Source: an uncultured Eubacteriales bacterium (GTDB lineage Bacteria > Bacillota > Clostridia > Oscillospirales > Oscillospiraceae). From it: a stretch of DNA of 19,347 nucleotides. Under the pieces are notes generated by a model. That model saw only the letters and a list, made by a program, of their open reading frames with translations. It had not been told where the DNA came from and did not search any database. The DNA lies in contig UQUO01000035.1 of the NCBI GenBank assembly GCA_900544295.1, forward strand, positions 1 through 19,347, in the 5' to 3' direction. Every line of letters starts with the position of its first letter. Within the stretch, counting starts at the first letter, position 1. A program made the translations under genes and the position numbers. Positions 6,660-13,480 of this stretch are shown in pieces.

Positions 6660-7616
6660 ATGCCGGTATACGACGGAGATCTGAAGGAGCTGCAGCGCCG
6701 CGCGGCGCGCAGGACGCAGGTCCAGGCCCAGCTGCGCGAGCTGGAGACGCAGAGGAGCGCGCTGGAGGCGCGTATCGAGGAGCTGGCGGTCGTCCTGCAC
6801 GACGAGCGGGCCGATGTGGAGCGCCTGGAGGCAGGCGGGCTTACCGCATTTTTCTACTCGCTGCTGGGCAAGGGCGAGGAAAAGCTGGACAAGGAGCGGC
6901 GGGAGGCTGCTGCGGCGGCGCTGAAGTATGAGTCTGCGGCGCGGGAGCTGGCGGAGGCGGAGGACGACATAGCGCGCCTCCGGGCAGAGCTGGGCGAACT
7001 TGAGGGCGCGCATGAGGAGTATGAGCGCGCGCTCCAGGCGCGGGCAGAGGAGCTGCGCCGCAGCGGCGGCCAGGCCGGGCGCGAGCTTCTGCGCATAGAG
7101 TCGGAGATAGCGGCGGAGGAGAGCCGCCAGAAGGAGCTGGTGGAGGCCATTGCCGCGGGCAGCGACGCCTTGAACACGATAAACGCCATACTCGACGAAC
7201 TGGGCGACGCTGAGGGCTGGGCTACCTTTGACCTCTTCGGCGGCGGGCTCATCTCGGACCTGGCCAAGCATGGCCACCTGGACAGCGCCCAGCACAACGT
7301 GGCTCTGCTGCAGAGCCAGCTGCGCCGCTTCAGGACGGAGCTGGCCGACGTTGGCGGCGCGGCCTCGGGTATGCAGGTGAGCATTGACGGCTTCATGCGC
7401 TTTGCGGACTATTTCTTCGACGGTTTTTTTGTGGACTGGATGGTGCTGGACAGGATACAGCAGTCCACGGAGCAGGTGCAGAGCGCCTATGCCCGCATCC
7501 ACAGCGTGCTGGAGGGGCTGAACAGGGCGCTGGCGCAGTCCAATGCCCGGGAAGAGGAGCTGCGCGCGAAGGCGGATGCCATAGTGCTGAACTCGGAACG
7601 GCGGCTTTTGGAATAA
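6660..7616 (+). CDS. Coiled-coil protein of unknown function
   Basis: This 318-residue protein has no motif of known activity. Residues about 4-60 and 75-165 are rich in Glu, Arg, Ala and Leu in heptad-like order and should form long coiled coils, separated by a short hydrophobic stretch (GLTAFFYSLLGKG). The second half has a more structured segment with GWATFDLFGGGLISDLAKHGHLD, which resembles a conserved block in other clostridial coiled-coil proteins, then FADYFFDGFFVDWMVLD and a final helical region. There is no signal peptide or membrane segment, so it is probably cytoplasmic. GGAAGGAG precedes the ATG, which lies 1 nt after the DUF951 stop. It belongs to the rarA operon. Confidence 0.85.
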   Translation: MPVYDGDLKELQRRAARRTQVQAQLRELETQRSALEARIEELAVVLHDERADVERLEAGGLTAFFYSLLGKGEEKLDKERREAAAAALKYESAARELAEAEDDIARLRAELGELEGAHEEYERALQARAEELRRSGGQAGRELLRIESEIAAEESRQKELVEAIAAGSDALNTINAILDELGDAEGWATFDLFGGGLISDLAKHGHLDSAQHNVALLQSQLRRFRTELADVGGAASGMQVSIDGFMRFADYFFDGFFVDWMVLDRIQQSTEQVQSAYARIHSVLEGLNRALAQSNAREEELRAKADAIVLNSERRLLE

Positions 7617-7631
7617 AAGGAGGTTCAGGAA

Positions 7632-7814
7632 ACGTACGAGAGCCATGAATACTATCTCAGGCGGGCCATCGAAGTCTCGAAGCAGTCCCGGGCGGCGGGG
7701 AACACGCCCTTCGGCGCGCTGCTGGTGGACGCAGAGGGCAACATCGAGGTCATAGGCCCCATCCCCGAGGTGGAGGAAGAGGCCGCCGCCGTCCACACGG
7801 GCTACTGGAACTGA
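7632..7814 (+). pseudogene. Remnant of a nucleoside deaminase with its catalytic core deleted
   Basis: Reading in frame from 7632 gives 60 codons. The first part (YESHEYYLRRAIEVSKQSR, then NTPFGALLVDAEGN) matches the N-terminus of CMP/dCMP-type nucleoside deaminases, and the rest (IEVIGPIPEVEEEAAAVHTGYWN) matches their C-terminus. The middle, about 100 residues with the zinc-binding HAE and PCxxC motifs, is missing, and the join keeps the frame. AAAAGGAGG lies 8 nt before position 7632, exactly where a start codon should be, but the codon is ACG, one transition from ATG. No other ATG, GTG or TTG fits. It is the last gene of the rarA operon. It could instead be an assembly deletion or a reduced peptide starting at ACG. 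Confidence 0.8.
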
Positions 7815-7850
7815 GCGCCCAGGCATAAAAGCAATATGCAGCGCATTTAT

Positions 7851-7891
7851 AAAAAGTGAAATGCCGCCCTGTGGGCGGCATTTCACTTTTT
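7851..7891. terminator. Bidirectional terminator
   Basis: A perfect 19-bp palindrome (7851-7869 with 7873-7891, loop TGT) has a GCCGCCC core flanked by A and T runs, so each strand ends with a U-rich arm. It separates the rarA operon from the convergent DUF6320-like gene and should stop both. Confidence 0.88.
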
Positions 7892-7899
7892 CAGCGCTC

Positions 7900-8604
7900 T
7901 CACATGTGGAACTTCCTGCGAGCCTCTTCCCTGAGGGAGGGGACGCGGCGGACTATGATGAGCGGGATGGACAGGCCTACGCAGCTGGCCAGGACGACCA
8001 TGGACCAGCCGGGCAGCCAGCCTCCTGAGAGATAGCGGTCACAGATGAACTCAGTAAGCACGGCCAGGAGGCCTATGGCCATGAGCACGAGTACGGCCGA
8101 CACGAGCAGGGAGCAGCGCCGCGTGCGGATTATCCAGTAAAGCAGCGGTATCACGAGCACAGCCGCCGCAATGATCGGCAGGGCAAGCCCGAGGAACCAG
8201 CCCATGCCGTCGAGCGCGATGGCTATGAGGCAGATGTAAGCCCCTACGGCGAGAACGTCCAGAGTCAGGCGCACCCAGATGAACATCCGCTGCACCAGCA
8301 GCGGCGGCACGAACCAGACCCAGAGCATGGCCATAGCCCCGCCGATGAAAAAGGACCACCAAATGTCGCTGTAAAACACCAGGTTCAAAAGCCCGCAGCA
8401 GATGGCCACGGAGAGCAGCATCGCGCTCAGCAGCAGCGCGGCCTCGCGGCGCGAGACCGGGGCGACCTCCTCGCGGCGCACGGGGAAGAAGCCGGGCTCG
8501 GCGGCGTCAACGGGACAGGAGGGGTTCACTACCGGCGTACGGCAGAGCGGACACTCCCGCGCGCCGGGGTTCAGCTCAACACCGCAGTTTACACAGTAGG
8601 ACAT
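7900..8604 (-). CDS. Zinc-ribbon membrane protein, DUF6320-like
   Basis: This 234-residue protein begins with a zinc ribbon, Cys4, Cys7, Cys18 and Cys21 (YCVNCG and CPLCRTP), followed by a short linker and about six membrane segments (roughly 55-78, 80-102, 111-131, 134-159, 163-185 and 198-218). It ends in a short basic tail. The layout matches proteins annotated as DUF6320, which I recall being found next to condensation-fold acyltransferases in clostridia. Here the acyltransferase gene ends 12 nt upstream, and AAGGGGG serves as ribosome site. It may anchor or assist that enzyme at the membrane; this is inference and no activity can be read from the sequence. Confidence 0.82.
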   Translation of the reverse strand: MSYCVNCGVELNPGARECPLCRTPVVNPSCPVDAAEPGFFPVRREEVAPVSRREAALLLSAMLLSVAICCGLLNLVFYSDIWWSFFIGGAMAMLWVWFVPPLLVQRMFIWVRLTLDVLAVGAYICLIAIALDGMGWFLGLALPIIAAAVLVIPLLYWIIRTRRCSLLVSAVLVLMAIGLLAVLTEFICDRYLSGGWLPGWSMVVLASCVGLSIPLIIVRRVPSLREEARRKFHM

Positions 8605-8616
8605 ACCGGCACCCCC

Positions 8617-9891
8617 TTAACGGTTGCTCTCGACGCGCACGTGGAGTCCCTCGCGCACGAGAAAGCGGAAAAACTCGCGCTCCAGGTCGGTCTCCTTCTG
8701 CACGCCGGAAAAGGTTATCTCGAAAACATCTCCGTAGCTGATGCTGGAGACATGCGGCCTGGCCACAGTGGCCTGACCGAGGATGACCTCCATGTGGTCG
8801 ATGTATGGCCTCATGCACTCCGGCAGGGCGAAGGCCCCGGGGTTCGTGAAAACGGCGCTGTATGGCAGCACGCCTGTGAGGTGGTAGCTCAGGAGCATGA
8901 TGGGGTTTTTGAGCACGCGCGGGATGAGGATGAGAAAAGGATTCATAAGCAGCCGAACGCCGCGGGTCATGGCGGCGCGGAGCTTCACGGGCTCGGCGGT
9001 GAGGCGGATGTAGTGCCGCATGAGGGCGACAAGCTGGGGAAAATCGTAGTCCCCGAGCGTAGGGTCCACGGAGGGCTGGACGGTGAGGATGAAATTCCTG
9101 AGCGTCTCCGAGGGGAAGAAGGAGCGCAGGTTCACTGGCACGGCGAGAGTGACGGGCCGCTCCCGGAGCGGCCGCTCGCGCCGCTGCTTTTCGATGAGCA
9201 GCTTCATGAGCACGGCGGCGAGGTACTCCGTTACGGAGGCGCCGTAGGAGCGGGCCTTGTCCCGGAGCTCCGAGACGGAGAGAAAACCCATCGTGACGTG
9301 GAAGGTGTAAAAGGGCTCGGGCGTGCCGCGGTTCTGATAGGCGCGGGCGACGCGGGGAAGGGCGCGCGAGGCCTTGCCGGCGTAGCGGAGATAGGCGTCC
9401 TCCCGTTCCTCGGCCCGGGGCGGCTCGTCCAGGTCGATTATCCCCTCGCCGGAGGGGATGTCCGCGCCGCGCAGGCGCAGATATTCTGCCAGCACGGCCT
9501 TGAAAAAGGTCATCGTCCCCGCCCCGTCGGCCAGGGCGTGGAAGACCTCGATGGAAATGCGGTTCATGTAATAGTAAAAGCGGATGAGCCAGCCGCTGTC
9601 CTCGTTGAAGCGCACGGGGCGGCAGGGGTCGGCCACATCCTCGCGCACGTAGGGTCCGGGCGCGGTGTTCGGCTCGAAGTAGTACCAGAAAAAGCCCCGA
9701 CATATCTTGACGGCAAAGCCCGGAAAGCGCGGCAGCGCCTTGTCCACCGCCGCCTGGAGGCAGACGGGGTCCACCCGCTCGGTCATGACGGCGGAAAAGC
9801 GGTATATGGCCGAAAACTGGTCCCTCTGGATAGAGGAATACATGAAGCTGGCGTTGTCCATCCTGTACCAGGGAGTGCGGGGTCTGTCCAT
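8617..9891 (-). CDS. Condensation-fold acyltransferase (alcohol acetyltransferase/PapA-like)
   Basis: This 424-residue protein belongs to the chloramphenicol-acetyltransferase/condensation-domain superfamily. The catalytic HxxxDG motif is HALADG, with His118 as general base and Asp122 structural. The N-terminal RMDNASFMYSSIQRD and the EVFHALADGAGTMTFFK block resemble bacterial proteins annotated as alcohol acetyltransferases, and relatives transfer acyl groups to alcohol or lipid hydroxyls. No membrane segment is obvious. CGGAGG lies 5 nt before the ATG. It is first in a two-gene transcript with the zinc-ribbon membrane protein, suggesting work on a membrane-bound acceptor. The substrate is unknown. 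Confidence 0.85.
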   Translation of the reverse strand: MDRPRTPWYRMDNASFMYSSIQRDQFSAIYRFSAVMTERVDPVCLQAAVDKALPRFPGFAVKICRGFFWYYFEPNTAPGPYVREDVADPCRPVRFNEDSGWLIRFYYYMNRISIEVFHALADGAGTMTFFKAVLAEYLRLRGADIPSGEGIIDLDEPPRAEEREDAYLRYAGKASRALPRVARAYQNRGTPEPFYTFHVTMGFLSVSELRDKARSYGASVTEYLAAVLMKLLIEKQRRERPLRERPVTLAVPVNLRSFFPSETLRNFILTVQPSVDPTLGDYDFPQLVALMRHYIRLTAEPVKLRAAMTRGVRLLMNPFLILIPRVLKNPIMLLSYHLTGVLPYSAVFTNPGAFALPECMRPYIDHMEVILGQATVARPHVSSISYGDVFEITFSGVQKETDLEREFFRFLVREGLHVRVESNR

Positions 9892-9910
9892 AGTCGCCTC
9901 CGAAGAAGGT

Positions 9911-9939
9911 ATAATGGGATTTTACCACCCCCCGTCAAG
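9911..9939 (-). promoter_or_regulatory. Possible promoter of the acyltransferase gene
   Basis: On the minus strand TTGACG (9934-9939), 17 bp and CATTAT (9911-9916) form a moderate promoter that would start near 9904, just before the ribosome site. An overlapping alternative is TTGTGA (9943-9948) with TAAAAT (9919-9924) at 18 bp. The plus strand also has TATAAT at 9910-9915, without a good -35. Confidence 0.4.
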
Positions 9940-10013
9940 GCTCACAAGTCGAAATTCAAAATATGTTAAAAACCACGCGGGAACTTTTCTCCCGAATAAC
10001 AGTCATATGGCCA

Positions 10014-10029
10014 CGGCGGCAAACCGCCG
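10014..10029 (+). other. Leader hairpin before the lipoprotein gene
   Basis: CGGCGG (10014-10019) and CCGCCG (10024-10029) form a 6-bp stem around CAAA. A second 5-bp hairpin (CGGGA/TCCCG) lies at 9978-9994. Both fall in the 173-nt gap between the divergent acyltransferase and lipoprotein genes and may be part of the lipoprotein mRNA leader. No convincing promoter was found for that mRNA. Confidence 0.35.
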
Positions 10030-10064
10030 GAATAATCTTAGAGCAAATCAAGGAGCAAAACAAA

Positions 10065-10676
10065 ATGAAAAAGTACATTGCGGCATTTCTCTGCATAGCC
10101 ATGTGCCTGGCGCTGATGAGCGCCTGCGGCACTGAGACCAAGCCTGAAGAGAGCACCGAACCCATCACGAGCGAGCAGCCTTCCGAAGCCCCCGAGGACA
10201 GCGCCGAGCCCGAGAACCCCGAGGACAGCACTGAGCCTGAAGCCCCCGAGGACAGCAGCGAGCCCGAAACTTCGAGCCCCCTGGCCGACGCCATAACCTC
10301 CGCCCGCGGCGACGGGGAGAATGAGGCCTACCCCGTCCAGAGCGACAAGGATGCCATTGAGAGCATGTATTACGACGTGCTCGGCTTCACCGCCGATGAT
10401 GTTACCGAGCTGGCCATGAGCGTCTCGCTCATAAACGTCAAGGCCTACGGCATCGTCATCGCCAAGCCCGCCGAGGGCTGCGAGGAGACCGTCAAGGCCG
10501 GGCTCCAGGGCTTTATCGACACCCAGTGCGCCAACTTCGAGACCTATCTGGCTGACCAGTACGAGATAGCGAAGAACGCCAAGCTTGAGACCCTGGATGA
10601 CGGCACCATCATAATGGTCATGTGCGAGAACGCCGACGCGGTCTACGAGGCCATAGTCGCCGCCCTGGCCGCCTGA
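10065..10676 (+). CDS. Lipoprotein with DUF4358-like domain
   Basis: This is a secreted lipoprotein of 203 residues. A signal peptide (MKKYIAAFLCIAMCLALMSAC) ends in a lipobox, LMSAC, with Cys21 as the lipid-attachment site. An acidic linker (about 26-70) contains three tandem 9-residue repeats of the form EAPEDSxEP. The C-terminal domain (about 73-203), with IESMYYDVLGFTADDVTELAMSVS and a late GTIIMVMCENADAVYEAI, fits the DUF4358 family, whose function is unknown. I chose this ATG because AAGGAG lies 10 nt before it and it gives an ideal signal peptide; the frame extends 34 codons further with no signal character. It sits alone between the acyltransferase and hydrolase genes. Confidence 0.88.
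   Translation: MKKYIAAFLCIAMCLALMSACGTETKPEESTEPITSEQPSEAPEDSAEPENPEDSTEPEAPEDSSEPETSSPLADAITSARGDGENEAYPVQSDKDAIESMYYDVLGFTADDVTELAMSVSLINVKAYGIVIAKPAEGCEETVKAGLQGFIDTQCANFETYLADQYEIAKNAKLETLDDGTIIMVMCENADAVYEAIVAALAA
10185..10265 (+). repeat. Three tandem 27-bp repeats inside the lipoprotein gene
   Basis: Three units of 27 bp encode EAPEDSAEP, ENPEDSTEP and EAPEDSSEP. They make an acidic, proline-rich spacer between lipid anchor and folded domain. Such arrays can change copy number by slippage in whole codons, altering the reach of the domain from the membrane. Confidence 0.85.
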
Positions 10677-10681
10677 CGCGG

Positions 10682-10714
10682 AGCGCCGCCCCTGTGGAGG
10701 GGCGGCGCTTTTTT
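10682..10714 (+). terminator. Rho-independent terminator of the lipoprotein gene
   Basis: A perfect 12-bp stem, AGCGCCGCCCCT (10682-10693) with its complement at 10698-10709, has a GTGG loop and is followed by a run of six T. It separates the lipoprotein transcript from the hydrolase promoter. Confidence 0.92.
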
Positions 10715-10749
10715 CTGTCCTGCCCCCGCTGTTCAAGGCGGGCGGACTG

Positions 10750-10758
10750 TGGTATAAT
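10750..10758 (+). promoter_or_regulatory. Extended -10 promoter of the hydrolase gene
   Basis: TGGTATAAT gives a perfect -10 (10753-10758) with the TGN extension. The -35 region (about 10730-10735, TGTTCA) is poor, which the extended -10 can offset. Transcription would begin near 10765, upstream of the ribosome site GGGAGGGGG. Confidence 0.65.
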
Positions 10759-10787
10759 CGGCTAAAACGCCGGGAGGGGGTCAGGTA

Positions 10788-11723
10788 GTGCCAAGCAAAA
10801 AGCACAAGCTCGTGAGCGGGCCGGAGGAGCTGAAGCTCGCTCCTTTCATGCGGCTTCTGAAGGCCGTCCACAGCATGGGAGAGCCTGAGAGTTTCACACC
10901 GGAGGACCTCGAAAAGCAGCGCCGCTCCCAGGACGCGCTGGGAAACATGGCGGCCTCGATGTCCGGCCTCGTGTGGGAGCCCTTCACGCTCGCCGGCATG
11001 GACGCCGCCTGGATGCGGCTTTCCCGCGAACACAGGCGGCGCAGGGTCATCCTCTACTGCCACGGCGGCGGCTACACGAGCGGCGGCCTGGGTTTTTCCA
11101 AGGTCCTGGCCTCGAAGCTCACCCGGGCCACGGGAATGGACACCCTCGCCTTCGACTACCGCCTCGCGCCGGAGCACCCCTACCCCGCGGCGGTGGAGGA
11201 TGCCCTGACCGCCTGGGGCCACCTTGAGAGCCTGGGCATAGCGCCGGGGGATATAGTTCTGGCGGGAGACTCCGCAGGCGGGAACCTGGCTCTGGTGCTC
11301 TGCCTGAAGCTGCGCGAGGCAGGCCGCGGCCTGCCGGGGGCGCTGCTGCTGATGTCGCCCTGGACGGATATGACCGCCTCTGGCGAAAGCCTGCGCGGGC
11401 GCGCGGGGATAGACCCCGTGCTCACGCCGGAATACATGTACGCCGTGCGCGAGGCCTACGCCGGGGGGCTGGACCCCTCAGACTGCCTGCTCTCGCCGCT
11501 CTTCGCGGACTTTGCGGGCTTCCCGCCGGCGCTCATCCAGGTGGGCACGCACGAGATACTCTATTCCGACGCCGAGCGCCTCGCGGAGCGGATGCTCGCG
11601 GCAGGCGCGGACTGCCGCCTGGAGGTCTGGGAGAATATGTGGCACGACTTCCAGATGTACCCCAGCAAGACAGCCTCCAACGCCATCCAGAATATGGCCC
11701 ATTTCCTGCTGGAAGTGCTCTGA
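10788..11723 (+). CDS. Alpha/beta hydrolase, hormone-sensitive-lipase (HSL) family esterase
   Basis: This 311-residue esterase or lipase belongs to the HSL-type alpha/beta hydrolases. The oxyanion motif is HGGG (92-95) and the nucleophile elbow GDSAGG has Ser162. The acid residue is probably Glu256 in GTHEILYSD, where family members usually have Asp, and the histidine is His286 in MWHDFQ. YRLAPEHPYPAA (124-135) is the classic HSL segment. No signal peptide, so it is cytoplasmic, with likely substrates short acyl esters. It starts at GTG with GGGAGGGGG upstream. I recall hydrolases of this type near acyltransferase and DUF6320 genes in clostridia, so it may act on the same metabolite as the enzymes at 7900-9891; that is inference. 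Confidence 0.93.
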   Translation: MPSKKHKLVSGPEELKLAPFMRLLKAVHSMGEPESFTPEDLEKQRRSQDALGNMAASMSGLVWEPFTLAGMDAAWMRLSREHRRRRVILYCHGGGYTSGGLGFSKVLASKLTRATGMDTLAFDYRLAPEHPYPAAVEDALTAWGHLESLGIAPGDIVLAGDSAGGNLALVLCLKLREAGRGLPGALLLMSPWTDMTASGESLRGRAGIDPVLTPEYMYAVREAYAGGLDPSDCLLSPLFADFAGFPPALIQVGTHEILYSDAERLAERMLAAGADCRLEVWENMWHDFQMYPSKTASNAIQNMAHFLLEVL

Positions 11724-11788
11724 CGGCGCGGCGCCTGCGCAGTATCGACAAAATACGCCCCATAAACAGGCGGGATTTTTGTATATGT

Positions 11789-11813
11789 TTTTTCGCCTGA
11801 AGGCGGCGAAAAA
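11789..11813. other. Hairpin between hydrolase and regulator genes
   Basis: TTTTTCGCC (11789-11797) pairs with GGCGAAAAA (11805-11813) in a 9-bp stem. It may end transcription after the hydrolase gene, but no separate U-run follows on the plus strand, so its role is uncertain. Confidence 0.4.
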
Positions 11814-11821
11814 GCCTCGGA

Positions 11822-11859
11822 TGATGCAAATTTGATGCAATCGTGTTATATTGTATTAG
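11822..11859 (+). promoter_or_regulatory. Direct-repeat operator and promoter of the regulator operon
   Basis: TGATGCAAAT (11822-11831) and TGATGCAATC (11833-11842) are direct repeats one helical turn apart (11 bp), the usual layout for OmpR/PhoB-family sites. The second overlaps a -35-like TTGATG (11832-11837). Possible -10 boxes are TATATT (11847-11852) and TATTAG (11854-11859, 16-bp spacing). The same repeat recurs before the VanY-like gene, so binding by the regulator encoded at 11875 is likely; this is inference. Confidence 0.6.
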
Positions 11860-11874
11860 CCGGAGGTGAACGGC

Positions 11875-12528
11875 ATGTACAGGATACTTGTCGTGGAGGA
11901 CGAGAGACCCATCAGCGACCTCATCGAGATGAACCTCTCCGAGGCAGGCTACACCTGCGTCTGCGCCTATGACGGGCTGGAGGCGGCGAACCTGCTGGAG
12001 AAGGAGGGCTACGACCTCGTGCTCCTGGACATTATGCTGCCGAAGGTGAGCGGCTACGAGCTGCTCGACTTCATAAAGCCGCTGGGGATACCGGTCATAT
12101 TCCTGACCGCTAAGGGTACTATGGCGGACAAGGTCAAGGGTCTGCGCCTGGGCGCGGACGACTACCTTGTGAAGCCTTTTGAGATAGTCGAGCTGCTGGC
12201 TAGGGTGGAGGCCGTGCTCCGCCGCGCCGGCAAGTCTGCAACGGAGATAAGCATCGAGGGCCTGACGATAGACACGCGCTCGCACACGGTCATGCGCGGC
12301 TCCCGCCAGATCCCGCTGACGGCCAAGGAATTCGAGCTGCTGCTGCTCTTCGTGCGCAACCGGAACATCGCACTCTTCCGCGAGACTATTTATGAGCGCG
12401 TCTGGGGCAGCGAGTACATGGGCGACTCCCGCACCGTGGACCTGCACGTCCAGCGCCTGCGCAAGAAGCTGCACTGGGACGACAAGATAAAGACCATCTA
12501 CAAGGTGGGATACCGACTTGAGATCTAA
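11875..12528 (+). CDS. OmpR-family response regulator, VanR-like context
   Basis: This 217-residue regulator has a receiver domain with acidic residues Glu8, Asp9 and Glu10, phospho-acceptor Asp52 (LLDIMLP), Thr78 and Lys100 (LVKPF). The winged-helix effector domain is at about 125-217 and ends VGYRLEI, with LHVQRLRKKL as the recognition region. I chose the ATG at 11875, 8 nt after GGAGG, over an in-frame GTG at 11866 that lies inside the ribosome site. The kinase gene overlaps its 3' end by 11 nt. The TGATGCAA repeats upstream suggest autoregulation. The downstream VanY-like gene suggests a role in cell-wall stress, but that does not prove glycopeptide sensing. Confidence 0.94.
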   Translation: MYRILVVEDERPISDLIEMNLSEAGYTCVCAYDGLEAANLLEKEGYDLVLLDIMLPKVSGYELLDFIKPLGIPVIFLTAKGTMADKVKGLRLGADDYLVKPFEIVELLARVEAVLRRAGKSATEISIEGLTIDTRSHTVMRGSRQIPLTAKEFELLLLFVRNRNIALFRETIYERVWGSEYMGDSRTVDLHVQRLRKKLHWDDKIKTIYKVGYRLEI

Positions 12529-13480
12529 GAGCGCCCGCGCCGCGTTTCCCCTGGGGCTTTTTCTGGCCTCCACCTGTGTCATGGCGGTCATCATCTGCCT
12601 CGGGGCCTGTATAGCGATAGGCCGCGGGGCCGGGCTGAGCTACCCGGCCTACGCTGTTTTCCTGCTGCTCGCCTCCCCGGCGGGCGGCGGGCTCGTTGCG
12701 TTTTTTTCGCTGCGGGCTCAGGGGCGCGCGGCGCGCGAAGCGGAGCGCCGCCGCCAGCAGGCGGAAGAGCTGGAGGGCGAGGTTAAGCTGCTTGAGGAGG
12801 CGGCGGAGCGGCGCGAGGAGTTCATCGCCAGCTTCGCGCACGAGCTCAAGACGCCGCTCACCGCCATAATAGGCTATGCCGACATGCTCCGCTCCCGCGA
12901 GATGAGCCCGAAAAACAGGTTCACCGCCGCGGGCTATATCTTTTCCGAGGGCAAGCGGCTGGAGGCCCTCTCCCTCAAGCTCATGGAGATAATAGTCTCC
13001 GGCAAGCAGGGTATAGAGCGCCGCAAGTTCGACGCGCCGTATTTCATACGCGAGGTCGCGGCTGTAACCGTGCCGTCCCTGGCCTCAGACGGCATGACCC
13101 TGGACATGCGCTGGGAGCAGGGCGAGGTGGAGATAGAGCCGGACCTCTTCAAGACGCTCATGATAAACCTCATCGACAACGCCCGCAAGGCCTCGCGCAA
13201 GGGCCAGACGATAGAGCTCTTCGGCAAGCGCGAGGAGGATGGCTACGCCTTCTATGTCCGGGACCACGGCCGGGGCATGAAGAAAGAGGACCTCTCGCGT
13301 ATAACGGAGCCGTTCTATATGATAGACAAGAGCCGCTCCCGCGCGCAAAACGGAGCGGGCCTCGGCCTGGCCCTCTGCCAGCGCATAGCCGAGCTGCACG
13401 GCACCACCCTGGAGTATGAGAGCGAACCGGGCGAGGGCACCACCGTTCGCGTCTTCCTGAAGGGAGGCGGCGGGGAGTGA
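12518..13480 (+). CDS. Sensor histidine kinase with very short external loop
   Basis: This 320-residue kinase has two membrane segments (about 9-35 and 43-63) separated by fewer than ten external residues, then a cytoplasmic coiled coil (about 68-103). The dimerisation helix contains FAHELKTPLTAIIGYADMLR with His108. The ATPase domain shows an N-box (NLIDNARKAS), DHGRGM and GAGLGLAL. It starts at TTG (12518) with AAGGTGGGA upstream; no ATG or GTG fits, and the frame overlaps the regulator by 11 nt. The minimal external loop is typical of kinases that sense within the membrane or through a partner protein, and the membrane-anchored protein encoded next could be that partner; this is inference. 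Confidence 0.93.
   Translation: MRSKSARAAFPLGLFLASTCVMAVIICLGACIAIGRGAGLSYPAYAVFLLLASPAGGGLVAFFSLRAQGRAAREAERRRQQAEELEGEVKLLEEAAERREEFIASFAHELKTPLTAIIGYADMLRSREMSPKNRFTAAGYIFSEGKRLEALSLKLMEIIVSGKQGIERRKFDAPYFIREVAAVTVPSLASDGMTLDMRWEQGEVEIEPDLFKTLMINLIDNARKASRKGQTIELFGKREEDGYAFYVRDHGRGMKKEDLSRITEPFYMIDKSRSRAQNGAGLGLALCQRIAELHGTTLEYESEPGEGTTVRVFLKGGGGE

Noticed and set aside
9910..9915. Plus-strand TATAAT as the promoter of the lipoprotein gene
   Set aside because: No acceptable -35 or TGN extension accompanies it, and it would leave a leader of about 140 nt; the evidence is too thin to call.
8576..9928. Open frame of 450 codons in another minus-strand frame over the acyltransferase gene
   Set aside because: It is shifted relative to the real gene, Arg/His/Pro-rich without domains, and the correct frame contains the HxxxDG motif.
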